64,000 nucleotides of DNA from Rhizobium leguminosarum bv. trifolii WSM1325. Its GTDB lineage: Bacteria; Pseudomonadota; Alphaproteobacteria; Rhizobiales; Rhizobiaceae. The position numbers were made by a program, and so were the translations under genes. The stretch spans positions 2,542,001 to 2,606,000 of the forward strand of contig CP001622.1 in the NCBI GenBank assembly GCA_000023185.1, in the 5' to 3' direction. Positions 50,959-58,558 of this stretch are shown piece by piece (the first letter of the stretch is position 1; each line of letters starts with the position of its first letter). The notes below the pieces were generated by a model. The model searched no databases. It was not told the DNA's origin and was given only the letters and a program-made list of their open reading frames with translations.

Positions 50959-51777
50959 TCAGTTTGCCGGCGGTAGCTCTCCCGATGACGCCGTCAACTG
51001 GGTGAATGTCTGCTGCTGCCCGAGCCAGGTCTGGTAGTCCGCATCCTCGTCAACGACGACGGTGCCGCGCATTTGCGGATGGCCGACGCCGCAGAGTTCG
51101 GCGCAGAGAATCTCGAAGGTCCCTGTCCGCGTCGGCGTGAACCAGAAATAGGTGATCATGCCGGGGATCATGTCCATCTTGGCGCGGAATTCCGGCACGT
51201 AGAAATCGTGGAGCACATCGACCGAGCGCAGCAATATGTGGACCGGCTTGCCGATCGGCAGATGCAGCTCGCCGCCCTCGATGATGACGTCGTCGAGGCC
51301 GCTTGCGTCGTTTTTATCAAGGCCGAGCGGGTTTTCGGGGGTGACGTCGCGCGTCTCAGCGCGGCCGAGCTTTCCGTCGGCTCCGGGCAACCGGAAGCTC
51401 CACAGCCATTGCTGGCTGACGACCTCGACCGACGCGGCATCGGCAGGCACCGTGATGAACTGGTTCCAGACGATCAGGCCGGGCGCCAGCATCGCCGCAA
51501 CGCCGACCGCCGTTCCCCCTCCCAGCAGCAATTCCAGCCTGCGGTTCTCAGGCTCGTAATGCGCCTTGTTGCCCGGCTTGTGCCGGAAGCGGAACACGCA
51601 GTAGGCCATGAACAAAACCACCGCCACGAAGACGACGCCGGTGATCCAGAAGGTGATGACGAGGGTGCTGTCGATATAGGTCCAGTTGGACGCGATCGGC
51701 GTCCACCACCACGGGCTCAGCACATGGAACAGCACGGAGCCGACGACAATCAGGACGAGGATCAGCACGACAGCCAT
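50959..51777 (-). CDS. coxM: Cytochrome c oxidase subunit II (CoxM-like)
   Basis: The 272-residue subunit II has two N-terminal helices (VVLILVLIVVGSVLFHVLSPWW, LVITFWITGVVFVAVVLFMAYCVF). A cupredoxin domain follows, with the CuA site HDFYVPEFRAKMD and CAELCGVGHPQMRGTVVV (Cys-Cys-His-Met). Electrons from cytochrome c enter here. An insertion with DVTPENPLGLDKNDASGLDDVIIEGGELHLP is typical of the CoxM branch. AGGAGGAGC before ATG 51777 sets the start. First gene of the operon proper. Confidence 0.93.
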   Translation of the reverse strand: MAVVLILVLIVVGSVLFHVLSPWWWTPIASNWTYIDSTLVITFWITGVVFVAVVLFMAYCVFRFRHKPGNKAHYEPENRRLELLLGGGTAVGVAAMLAPGLIVWNQFITVPADAASVEVVSQQWLWSFRLPGADGKLGRAETRDVTPENPLGLDKNDASGLDDVIIEGGELHLPIGKPVHILLRSVDVLHDFYVPEFRAKMDMIPGMITYFWFTPTRTGTFEILCAELCGVGHPQMRGTVVVDEDADYQTWLGQQQTFTQLTASSGELPPAN

Positions 51778-51924
51778 GTCCGCTCCTCCTCGAGCAGGTC
51801 GACCCGTGAAACCGCATTCCGCAAAAAAGTCCGTGTTTATTATCGCACAGATAGAAAATATCGGCAATTACGGCAATTTAGGCATGCACCACCGGCCGCA
51901 GCCCGTCATTTGGAGTATTGCCCG

Positions 51925-52314
51925 TCATTTCGAGTATTGCTTGAGATAGGCGATGAGATCGGTGATCTCCTGGTCGTCCTTCACGCCGACGAAGGCCATC
52001 TTCGTGCCCTTCACCTTCGCCTTCGGATTGTGCAGATAATCGCGCAGCACCGTCTCGTCCCAGACGAGACCACCCTCGCCGGCCGCCTTCATCCCGGCCG
52101 AGTAGGCGAAATTAGGATGCGTTCCGGCCTTCCGGCCGAACAGCCCGTTCAGCGACGGGCCGACCTTGTTCGTATCGGAATCGGCGACATGACAGGTCGC
52201 GCATTTTTTGAAAACAGTGGCACCCGCCGTCGCATCGCCCTCCTGCGCTCCGGCGTTACCAGAGGAAAGAGCAATGACGGATGTGGCGATCAGCAGAACA
52301 ATACGGTAATCCAT
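51925..52314 (-). CDS. Class I c-type cytochrome, exported
   Basis: The 129-residue protein has a signal peptide (IVLLIATSVIALSSGNAGAQ), the heme c site CATCH (KKCATCHVAD), and the axial Met in KGTKMAFVGVKDDQEITDLIAYLKQYS. It matches the mono-heme c2/c552 type. ATG 52314 is preferred for spacing from GAGG; ATG 52326 is an alternative. It is on the same strand 147 bases upstream of coxM and is a natural electron donor to the CuA site of this oxidase. Confidence 0.92.
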   Translation of the reverse strand: MDYRIVLLIATSVIALSSGNAGAQEGDATAGATVFKKCATCHVADSDTNKVGPSLNGLFGRKAGTHPNFAYSAGMKAAGEGGLVWDETVLRDYLHNPKAKVKGTKMAFVGVKDDQEITDLIAYLKQYSK

Positions 52315-52536
52315 GGCAAACCTCATCCTCCTCAAGGTTGCCAGCCACTTGCACCCTCCGCAATCTCTCGCGTGGGAGTAGTGGTTGTTATGGGATAAAG
52401 CTTAGTCCTTCGCGGCAGCAAGTCAATCGGCTCCAAAATTGGGGCCAGTTGAACGCCATCTGATGTCCGGTGGCCTGGGGATAACCGCCTTGATATCGAA
52501 AATCCGGCCAGCTATCCTCGGCTGCCGCCATTTGAC

Positions 52537-53460
52537 CTACCCCCGGATCGAAAGCGCCTCTTTTACCGCCAGCTCGGCCATGGCAAGCGCCGCCTCGCGG
52601 GTCCCGGCTGCGGCGATGAAGCGGCCGTTGTGGCAGAAGCTCGCGCCCTCTATGCCGCAAACCGCCTCCAGTGCGCCATTGGTGAGCCCGGCCCAGGCCC
52701 CCGGCAGGTCTGCCCTGAGTTCGAACCCCTCCTCGGCGCGGCGAATGCCGGTCACGCACCAATCCTTTTCGCGCGGGTGAACGACGAACAGCAGGTGATC
52801 GGCGCCCGCCTTGAGGATGGCGGGACGGAAGGGCATGCCCCTCGGCAATTCCAGAACACGCCCCTGCCCCGCAGCCTCGATTGCCCGATGCACGATCGCC
52901 TCGGCCCGCAATTTCGCGGCACTCTGGGCGATCCTGGCCTCGACGAAACTGCGGGCAATGGCGAGGGCCGCGTGGAAGGCGCGGTTATCGGCCTCGGGGT
53001 CCGCTTCGTCGAAAACTGGTTTCAGGGTTTCCAGCAGCGCCGGCAGCGTCAGCCCGGCCAACGGCCCCGAGGGGCTGAGCGCGCCATTATCAGTCAGATC
53101 GACCGGCAGCACGAAGCTGGCGTCGAAAGAGCCATGCAGCGTCTCGATATGCGCTTCGGGAAGCCCGAAGGCTATGAGATAATCACGGCCGTAATGCTTC
53201 CAGATCAGGCCGAACGAGCTGTAGGGCTGGCCATCATCGCGCAACGGCGCGCCGCGTTGATGGTGATCGAATATCCCGATAGTAGGATTATAGGCTCCGC
53301 CGACATCATAAATGATCCGGTCTTCGCCCGGCGTGATCCACTCCGGCGCCCGGCTGCGGACGATACGCGCCTGCGGGAAAAGCCGGGTCACGATGACGCT
53401 CGACAGCAATTCGTCGGCATGAAAGCCACCGGAATGGGTGACGAGGAAATCGGGGATCAT
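52537..53460 (-). CDS. MYG1-family protein (DHH-like phosphoesterase/exonuclease)
   Basis: The 307-residue protein opens FLVTHSGGFHADELLSSVIVTRLFP and continues IIYDVGGAYNPTIGIFDHHQRG. The HxGxxHxDE and DHH-type metal residues are the MYG1/UPF0160 signature. The C-terminal half has GMPFRPAIL, LFVVHPREKDWCVTGIR and GCHFCHNGR-like residues (GASFCHNGRF). Eukaryotic MYG1 is a 3'-5' exonuclease, and bacterial members are predicted metal-dependent hydrolases. Full length, stands alone. Confidence 0.92.
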   Translation of the reverse strand: MIPDFLVTHSGGFHADELLSSVIVTRLFPQARIVRSRAPEWITPGEDRIIYDVGGAYNPTIGIFDHHQRGAPLRDDGQPYSSFGLIWKHYGRDYLIAFGLPEAHIETLHGSFDASFVLPVDLTDNGALSPSGPLAGLTLPALLETLKPVFDEADPEADNRAFHAALAIARSFVEARIAQSAAKLRAEAIVHRAIEAAGQGRVLELPRGMPFRPAILKAGADHLLFVVHPREKDWCVTGIRRAEEGFELRADLPGAWAGLTNGALEAVCGIEGASFCHNGRFIAAAGTREAALAMAELAVKEALSIRG

Positions 53461-53545
53461 GGGAGTTATGCGCCTTGTCGTTCGCGGAGAGTCCGCTTGC
53501 AGGTCGGCACCAAATAACCGTTGCCGGCTGCTATCTCAACCCATA

Positions 53546-53614
53546 CCTTAATCGGAATCGATTTAAGAATAAAATGATCCAGCAATTCAATGTGTTACAG
53601 CGTCCTTTCGCACG
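53546..53614 (-). repeat. RIME-like intergenic repeat, copy D (truncated)
   Basis: CCTTAATCGGAATCGATTTAAG followed by AATAAAATGATCCAGCAATTC, GTGTTACAGCGTCC and TTTCGCACG. This follows the reverse complement of the full copy at 32903-33006 but lacks its outer CTGCATAATT arm and ends after the middle. It lies between the MYG1 and HIT genes. Confidence 0.8.
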
Positions 53615-53686
53615 TCGCCAAGATACCGGCCTCTAGCTGGATTCATCGAAACCCCTGAGGGGTGCATCAGGAGTAAGAGGCAGTCC

Positions 53687-54178
53687 GTGGAGATCCCTCA
53701 GCACTTTCACGTTGTCGAGACGGCCGGATGGCTTGTGAACCACCGCATGAACTCCACCCTTCCCGGTTACCTCATGATCAGTTCCAAGACCGACACCAAC
53801 GATCTGTCGGATCTGCCCGAAGACGCTTTGGCCGAATTCGGCCCATTGCTCGCAAGGGCTCAGAGTACGCTGAAACGGCAATTGAATGCTCAGCGCGTCT
53901 ATATCGGCCGGTATGGACACACGCCCGGTTATCCGATCCATTTCCATGTGATCCCGATATATGAGTGGGTGGAGGAGTTGTTTTGGAAGGACGCTCGCTA
54001 TCGTCTGCTCGAGAATTTCGCAGAAGGACCGGGGGAAACAGCAACGGATGGCGCGGAACTGACGCTGTTTGTCTGGCGCGAGTTCTGCGAACGCGCAGAG
54101 CCACCGCCGATCAGAGGGCCTTCGGTCTCAGAGGCTATTGAGTTGCTGCGGGAGGCAATGCGGTTTCCGCCGCTCTAG
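53687..54178 (+). CDS. HIT-family hydrolase-like protein
   Basis: The 163-residue protein has the HIT fold pattern: HVVETAGWLVNHRMNSTLPGYLMISSK, LPEDALAEFGPLLARAQSTLKRQL, and the HIT motif as GYPIHFHVIPIYEW. The usual H-x-H-x-H is reduced to P-x-H-x-H, keeping the middle (catalytic) and last His. It should bind a nucleotide or dinucleotide polyphosphate. GTG 53687 has AGGAGTAAGAGG upstream. Activity may be altered by the lost first His. Confidence 0.85.
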   Translation: MEIPQHFHVVETAGWLVNHRMNSTLPGYLMISSKTDTNDLSDLPEDALAEFGPLLARAQSTLKRQLNAQRVYIGRYGHTPGYPIHFHVIPIYEWVEELFWKDARYRLLENFAEGPGETATDGAELTLFVWREFCERAEPPPIRGPSVSEAIELLREAMRFPPL

Positions 54179-54373
54179 ATCTTTGAGCTCATGCATGTCG
54201 CCGAAAATGCCCGGTGGTTTTGGCAAGACGGCATGCGCCAAGAGAAGGGCCCAAGACAACGCCTGCCTCGTGAGCCTGGCGATCCTATGGCCGAAAGCGA
54301 GGTCGAAGGTCTCCGACCGTCTCGACCAATAATCGCGGATTGCCTCCTTGAGATCGAAATTCCCGGCCGTCCG

Positions 54374-55138
54374 TCAATCCATGACGTATTGGATATGATG
54401 CCGGCCGTGCACGGCCGATTTCTGGACATGGGCGCGAACGCCGAAGACCCGGCCGATCATATCCTCCGTCAGCACTTCCTCCGGCGCGCCGGAGGCGACG
54501 ACCTCGCCTTTCTGAAGCACCGCCAGCCTGTCGCAGAACATCGCCGCCAGGTTGAGATCGTGCAGCGCGACGATGCAGGTGATGCCGAGCTTCGAGATCA
54601 GCGAGAGAATGTCGAGCTGATGCTGGATATCGAGATGGTTGGTCGGCTCGTCGAGCAGCAGTTCGCTCGGTGCCTGCGCCAGCGATCTGGCAATATGGAC
54701 GCGCTGGCGCTCGCCGCCCGACAGCGTCTGCCAGAGCTGGCCCGCTCTCTCCTGCATGCCCGTCCGCGACAGGGCCTCGTCGACGGCGGCATCGTCTCCG
54801 GCGCCCCAGGACGACAACAGCCCGCGATGCGGCGTGCGGCCGAGCCGCACCACGTCGTGCACGGTCAATTGCGTATCGGTCGTCGACTGCTGCTCGACGA
54901 AGGCGACGCGACGCGCAAGGGCTGCGCGCGGCAGCGATGAAATGTCGTCGTCACCCAACCTGATGATGCCGCTGCGAACCTTGCGCAGCCGGCAGATCAA
55001 TCTGAGAAGGCTCGATTTGCCGGAACCGTTCGGCCCGAGCAGGCCGAGCACCTTGCCCTTTTCCACCGTAAGGCTGACGCCGTTGACGATGACAGTGTCA
55101 CCGGCGGCAAAGCTCACCGCGTCGATGCTGATGCTCAT
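54374..55138 (-). CDS. ABC uptake ATPase, FecE/BtuD type (probable cobalamin)
   Basis: The 254-residue ATPase has Walker A LLGPNGSGKSSLLRLICRL, Q-loop VAFVEQQSTTDTQLTVHDVVRLGR, signature LSGGERQRVHIARSLAQ, Walker B LLLDEPTNHLDI and H-loop ALHDLNLA. LGRTPHRGLLSSW and the C-terminal VFGVRAHVQ are typical of FecCDE/BtuCD-type importers. It overlaps the permease stop by four bases. The cobalamin riboswitch upstream of the operon points to B12 or another corrinoid as substrate. Confidence 0.93.
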   Translation of the reverse strand: MSISIDAVSFAAGDTVIVNGVSLTVEKGKVLGLLGPNGSGKSSLLRLICRLRKVRSGIIRLGDDDISSLPRAALARRVAFVEQQSTTDTQLTVHDVVRLGRTPHRGLLSSWGAGDDAAVDEALSRTGMQERAGQLWQTLSGGERQRVHIARSLAQAPSELLLDEPTNHLDIQHQLDILSLISKLGITCIVALHDLNLAAMFCDRLAVLQKGEVVASGAPEEVLTEDMIGRVFGVRAHVQKSAVHGRHHIQYVMD

Positions 55139-56175
55139 GCCTTCCCCCGCACGCGATAGAGGATGACGGCAAAGGCCGGTGCGCCGAAGAGCGCGGTGAC
55201 GACCCCGATCGGCAGGATCTGCTGCGGGATGATGATGCGCGAAATGATGTCGGCGCCGACCATGTAGATCGCGCCGCCGAGCGCCGTTGCCGGCAGCAGC
55301 CGCCTATGAGCCGGCCCGACGAGGAAGCGGGCGGCATGGGGGATGACGAGGCCGACGAAGCCGATCGAACCCACCATGCTGACGACGCTTGCCGTCATCG
55401 CCGCCGTCATGGCGAACAGCACGATCTGGACGCGGCGTACGGCAATGCCGAGCGAGGCGGCGGCATCCGTGCCGAAGGCGAAGGCGTCGAGCGCCCGCAC
55501 ATGGGCCATGCAGATGACGAAGCCGGCAAGCGCGATCGGCACCGACAGATAGACATCGGGCCAGCGCACGCCGCTGAGCGAACCCAGCAGCCAGAACAGG
55601 ATGCCGCGCGCCTGCTCGGCATTCGCCGATGTCGTCACGATGTAGGAGGTCAGTGCATTGAAGAGCTGCGAACCGGCGACGCCGCATAGGATGATGCGCT
55701 CACCGGTTCCCGCCGCACCCGTCGCCAGGATGCCGACCAGCAAAAAGGCAATGACCGCACCGATGAAGGCGCCGCTCGACAGGCCGAGAACACCGTAGCC
55801 GAAACCGAGGATCATCACGCAGACGGCCCCCGTCGAGGCACCGGCGGAGATGCCGAGCACGTAGGGTTCGGCCAGCGGATTGCGCAGCAGCGCCTGCAGG
55901 ATCGCGCCAGAAAGCGAGAGCGATGCGCCGGCGCTGGCCGCGACGAGCGCGCGGCTCAGACGATAATCCCAGACGATGCCCTGGTGGATGCGGCTGAGCT
56001 CGAAATCCGTTCCGAACAGACGGTTCGAAACCGCCTCCGCCGTCGTCGCAAGCGGGATGGCGATCTCGCCGATCGAAACGGCAAGGCTGATCATCATCCC
56101 GAGCAGGAGAAATGCCGCAATGGTGAGCGCAGCAAGCGCCCACCATCCCTGTTGCCTGACCGACACTGCCTTCAC
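55135..56175 (-). CDS. FecCD-family ABC permease (probable cobalamin)
   Basis: The 346-residue permease has about ten helices with the family's DYRLSRALVAASAGASLSLSGAILQALLRNPLAEPYVLGISAGAS segment, ILCGVAGSQLFNALTSYIV, and the ATPase-contact region SMVGSIGFVGLVIPHAARFLVGPAHRRLLPATALGGA. This type imports siderophores, heme or cobalamin. Both ends overlap neighbours by four bases, so the three genes are one coupled unit. Confidence 0.93.
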   Translation of the reverse strand: MKAVSVRQQGWWALAALTIAAFLLLGMMISLAVSIGEIAIPLATTAEAVSNRLFGTDFELSRIHQGIVWDYRLSRALVAASAGASLSLSGAILQALLRNPLAEPYVLGISAGASTGAVCVMILGFGYGVLGLSSGAFIGAVIAFLLVGILATGAAGTGERIILCGVAGSQLFNALTSYIVTTSANAEQARGILFWLLGSLSGVRWPDVYLSVPIALAGFVICMAHVRALDAFAFGTDAAASLGIAVRRVQIVLFAMTAAMTASVVSMVGSIGFVGLVIPHAARFLVGPAHRRLLPATALGGAIYMVGADIISRIIIPQQILPIGVVTALFGAPAFAVILYRVRGKA

Positions 56176-57188
56176 TGCGCCAGACCGAAGGACTTGATGC
56201 CGTTCGCCAATGTCTCGATACCGTCGATCGTGCGGATCGTCGGGTTCATCGACTGCGCGTCCATCATCACGAAGTGCTTGTTTTTGACCGCGTCCAGCTC
56301 CTTGGTCACAGGATCGTTCTCGAGGAAATCGACCTTGACCTTGGGATCGTCAGCGGCGTAACGGCGGCGGTCCATGGTCGCCAGAACGATCACGGCAGGG
56401 TTCGCCTGGGCGATGGTTTCCCAGCCGACCAGCGGCCATTCCTCTTCCGTCGTGACGACGTTCTTCGCGCCAATCGTCTTCAGAATATAGGCGGGCGCGC
56501 TGTTCTTGCCGGCGATGAAGGCGTCGCCATTGACCTCCTTGCTGGAGAACCAGAAGGCGACGGGCAGGTTCTTGCCCGAAGCGCCTGATATCGAAGCGAC
56601 GGCATCCGCCTCGCGCTTCTTCAGCTCCGAAATCAGCGCATCGCCGCGCTCCTTCACATCGAAAATCTCCGAGAGCTCGGTAATTTCCCGGTAGATCAGG
56701 TCCATCGTAAACAGCTCCTTGCGCACGCCGTCGCCGCCATCGGTGTTGACCTTGGCGACGCAATCGGCCGGCGCGAGATAGGTATTGATCCCGAGATCCT
56801 TGAACTGCTCCCGCTTGCCGACCGAGCCCTGTGCGCCGACATGCCATTCGAACTCGGCCGTCACCAGGTCGGGCTCCTGCCCGACGACAGATTCGAAGCT
56901 CGGATCATTGTCGGCGAGCCGCGTTATCTTGCTGTTGGCCTCGGCATATTGCGGCAGGACGGGACCGACCCAGACGGCCGTTCCGGCGATCTTGTCGGCA
57001 AGGCCGAGCGAGAAGAGCACTTCGGTCATGCCCTGACCGATCGAAACCGCTTTGGATGGCGCCTTTTCGAAGGTCACCTGCTGGCCGCAATTGGTGATGG
57101 TCAAGGGATATCGGGTCGCGGCAAGGCTTGGTGCCGCAAGGCCGGCGAGCCCGAAGGCGAATGTCATGGTGGCGAGAATCTGGCGCAT
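56172..57188 (-). CDS. Periplasmic substrate-binding protein of FecCD-type importer (probable BtuF)
   Basis: The 338-residue protein has a signal peptide (ILATMTFAFGLAGLAAPSLA) and a two-lobed class III binding fold: PLTITNCGQQVTFEKAPSKAVSIGQGMTEVLFSLGLADKIAGTA, then EPDLVTAEFEWH, and a long linking helix. It should deliver the ligand to the permease encoded next. It is the first gene after the cobalamin riboswitch, 186 bases downstream of it, so vitamin B12 is the best guess. An iron-siderophore role is less likely given the riboswitch. Confidence 0.9.
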   Translation of the reverse strand: MRQILATMTFAFGLAGLAAPSLAATRYPLTITNCGQQVTFEKAPSKAVSIGQGMTEVLFSLGLADKIAGTAVWVGPVLPQYAEANSKITRLADNDPSFESVVGQEPDLVTAEFEWHVGAQGSVGKREQFKDLGINTYLAPADCVAKVNTDGGDGVRKELFTMDLIYREITELSEIFDVKERGDALISELKKREADAVASISGASGKNLPVAFWFSSKEVNGDAFIAGKNSAPAYILKTIGAKNVVTTEEEWPLVGWETIAQANPAVIVLATMDRRRYAADDPKVKVDFLENDPVTKELDAVKNKHFVMMDAQSMNPTIRTIDGIETLANGIKSFGLAQ

Positions 57189-57889
57189 GGAAAACCTCGA
57201 TGAAGGGAAAAATCACGGCCGTTCCGCGCATATGCGCGGACCGAAAGCACGCTTAGGCGCGCACTAGCCGCAGGAGGCCCAATCGAGACGGATGCATGCC
57301 GGAATTCGGCGAAGGTTCAGCAGGTCAATCATATCTGTTCCTTGTCCGGGCATCCCCGCCCGGTTGATTGGATCGTGATTGACGGCAGGTCTCCTGGCTT
57401 GCGGATATCCGTCGTTTCATCCTCCTTCCCGCGATATCTCGCAGTGGCAGGGCTATGAGCCCTTCAGAGATGGCCAGTCGCTGGCCACTCCTGAGATGAT
57501 CGACAATCCGCTTACAGTTGCGGGGGCAGCCACGGTCTCGGTCCCTGCTGGGTCGTCCTCACCGTGTTCCCTATTAATCCCCTTGGAGTCATCTTCAGGG
57601 AACCGTCGCACCCAGTTACGTCGCCTGCACGCGCGCCGTCAATGCATATTCCGAAGGCGCCATGCCGCCAGCGGATAAATATATCGCGCACATAGCTTCA
57701 CGCCGCCGTTCGGTGCACGAACTGCCGGTCGCGGTCAGTCTCGGATATGACCCCGGAAAGCGCCTCCTTGCGACAGGTACAGTCCCCGCGCCATTCTTGA
57801 CCTTCGAAAATTACCCATTGATACGGTCCAGTGAATGGTCTAATTTTCTGGAGGAAACCAGGCTGCACTGGTCCTGGGGAGTGCGAACG
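57189..57889. other. Intergenic stretch holding the cobalamin riboswitch
   Basis: The 701 bases separate the importer operon (minus) from the Phd-like antitoxin gene (plus). The riboswitch takes 57377-57607. The rest carries leader sequence on the minus side (57189-57376, with GAGGTTTTCC-like ribosome site just before 57188) and the antitoxin promoter on the plus side. Frames from 57662 upstream of the antitoxin ATG are not supported. Confidence 0.6.
57377..57607 (-). promoter_or_regulatory. Cobalamin (adenosylcobalamin) riboswitch
   Basis: Read on the minus strand, the element ends with the B12 box AGCCAGGAGACCTGCC (57399-57384). Upstream are the conserved core words GGTTCCCTGAAG and GGGAACACGGTGAGG, and GCAACTGTAAGCGG (about 57525-57512), all diagnostic of cobalamin riboswitches. 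Size (about 230 bases) is in the normal range, with a long peripheral arm. It lies upstream of the FecCD-type importer operon, so cobalamin would switch the operon off. Confidence 0.92.
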
Positions 57890-58147
57890 ATGCGAGTGTC
57901 TGTGACGGATGCCAAGGGGCAATTGACCGAGTTGGTCCGGCGTGCCGAGGCGGGTGACGAGGTCATCCTCACCCGGCACGGTCATGCTGCCGTGAAACTG
58001 GTTCCGGTGAGGGCAGCGCCCGATCGGAAATCCCGCCGGACGCTGATGGAAGCGGTGCGGGCCTCCGCCATAGCCAAAGCCGCCGACGGGCCGCCGGCCG
58101 CACGCAGCCAGGATTTCCTCTACGCCGACGACGGCCTGCCCGAATGA
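57890..58147 (+). CDS. Phd/YefM-type antitoxin
   Basis: The 85-residue protein starts MRVSVTDAKGQLTELVRRAEAGDEVILTRHGHAAVKLVPV, the Phd/YefM DNA-binding fold. A flexible C-terminal tail follows (RSQDFLYADDGLPE) that would wrap the toxin. ATG 57890 has GGGGAGTG upstream, and a longer frame from 57662 is not supported. Its stop overlaps the start of the PIN toxin gene by four bases, typical for a toxin-antitoxin pair. It should repress its own promoter. Confidence 0.92.
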   Translation: MRVSVTDAKGQLTELVRRAEAGDEVILTRHGHAAVKLVPVRAAPDRKSRRTLMEAVRASAIAKAADGPPAARSQDFLYADDGLPE

Positions 58148-58527
58148 TCGCCGTCGACACATCCGCCCTGATGGCGATCGTGCTTGGCGAACCACAAGCC
58201 GATGCCCTGATTGCCGTCCTCGAAGCCGAAGACGATCTCCTGATCTCCGCCGGCACGGTCGCCGAAGCCTTGATCGTCTCGGCCCGTCGCAACGTCGGCG
58301 ATGAAATGGAACAACTGATCGACGGCCTCGGCTTCGAAATCGTGGCCGTCACCCCCGCCTCCGCCCGCCGCATCGCCGAAGCCTACCGCACCTGGGGCAA
58401 AGGCGCCCATCCTGCAAGTCTGAACTTCGGCGACTGCTTCGCCTACGAGGTGGCTAGGGAACATGGGTGCCGGCTGCTATTTGTGGGGGATGATTTCGTT
58501 AGGACCGATATAGAAAACGCGCTGTGA
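58144..58527 (+). CDS. vapC: VapC-type PIN-domain toxin
   Basis: The 127-residue PIN ribonuclease has the acidic triad or tetrad: Asp in MIAVDTSALMAIVLGE, Glu in ISAGTVAEALIV, Asp in NFGDCFAYEVA and Asp in LLFVGDDF. VapC toxins cleave tRNA or rRNA and are neutralised by the adjacent antitoxin. The gene overlaps the Phd-type antitoxin gene by four bases. All active-site residues are present, so the toxin looks functional. Confidence 0.93.
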   Translation: MIAVDTSALMAIVLGEPQADALIAVLEAEDDLLISAGTVAEALIVSARRNVGDEMEQLIDGLGFEIVAVTPASARRIAEAYRTWGKGAHPASLNFGDCFAYEVAREHGCRLLFVGDDFVRTDIENAL

Positions 58528-58558
58528 ACGATGCGGCGATTGCCAGCGCCGGCCGGCC

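Noticed and set aside
51073..52398. Plus-strand frame of 441 codons across coxM and cytochrome c
   Set aside because: It spans two clear minus-strand genes and their promoter gap. This is a composition artefact.
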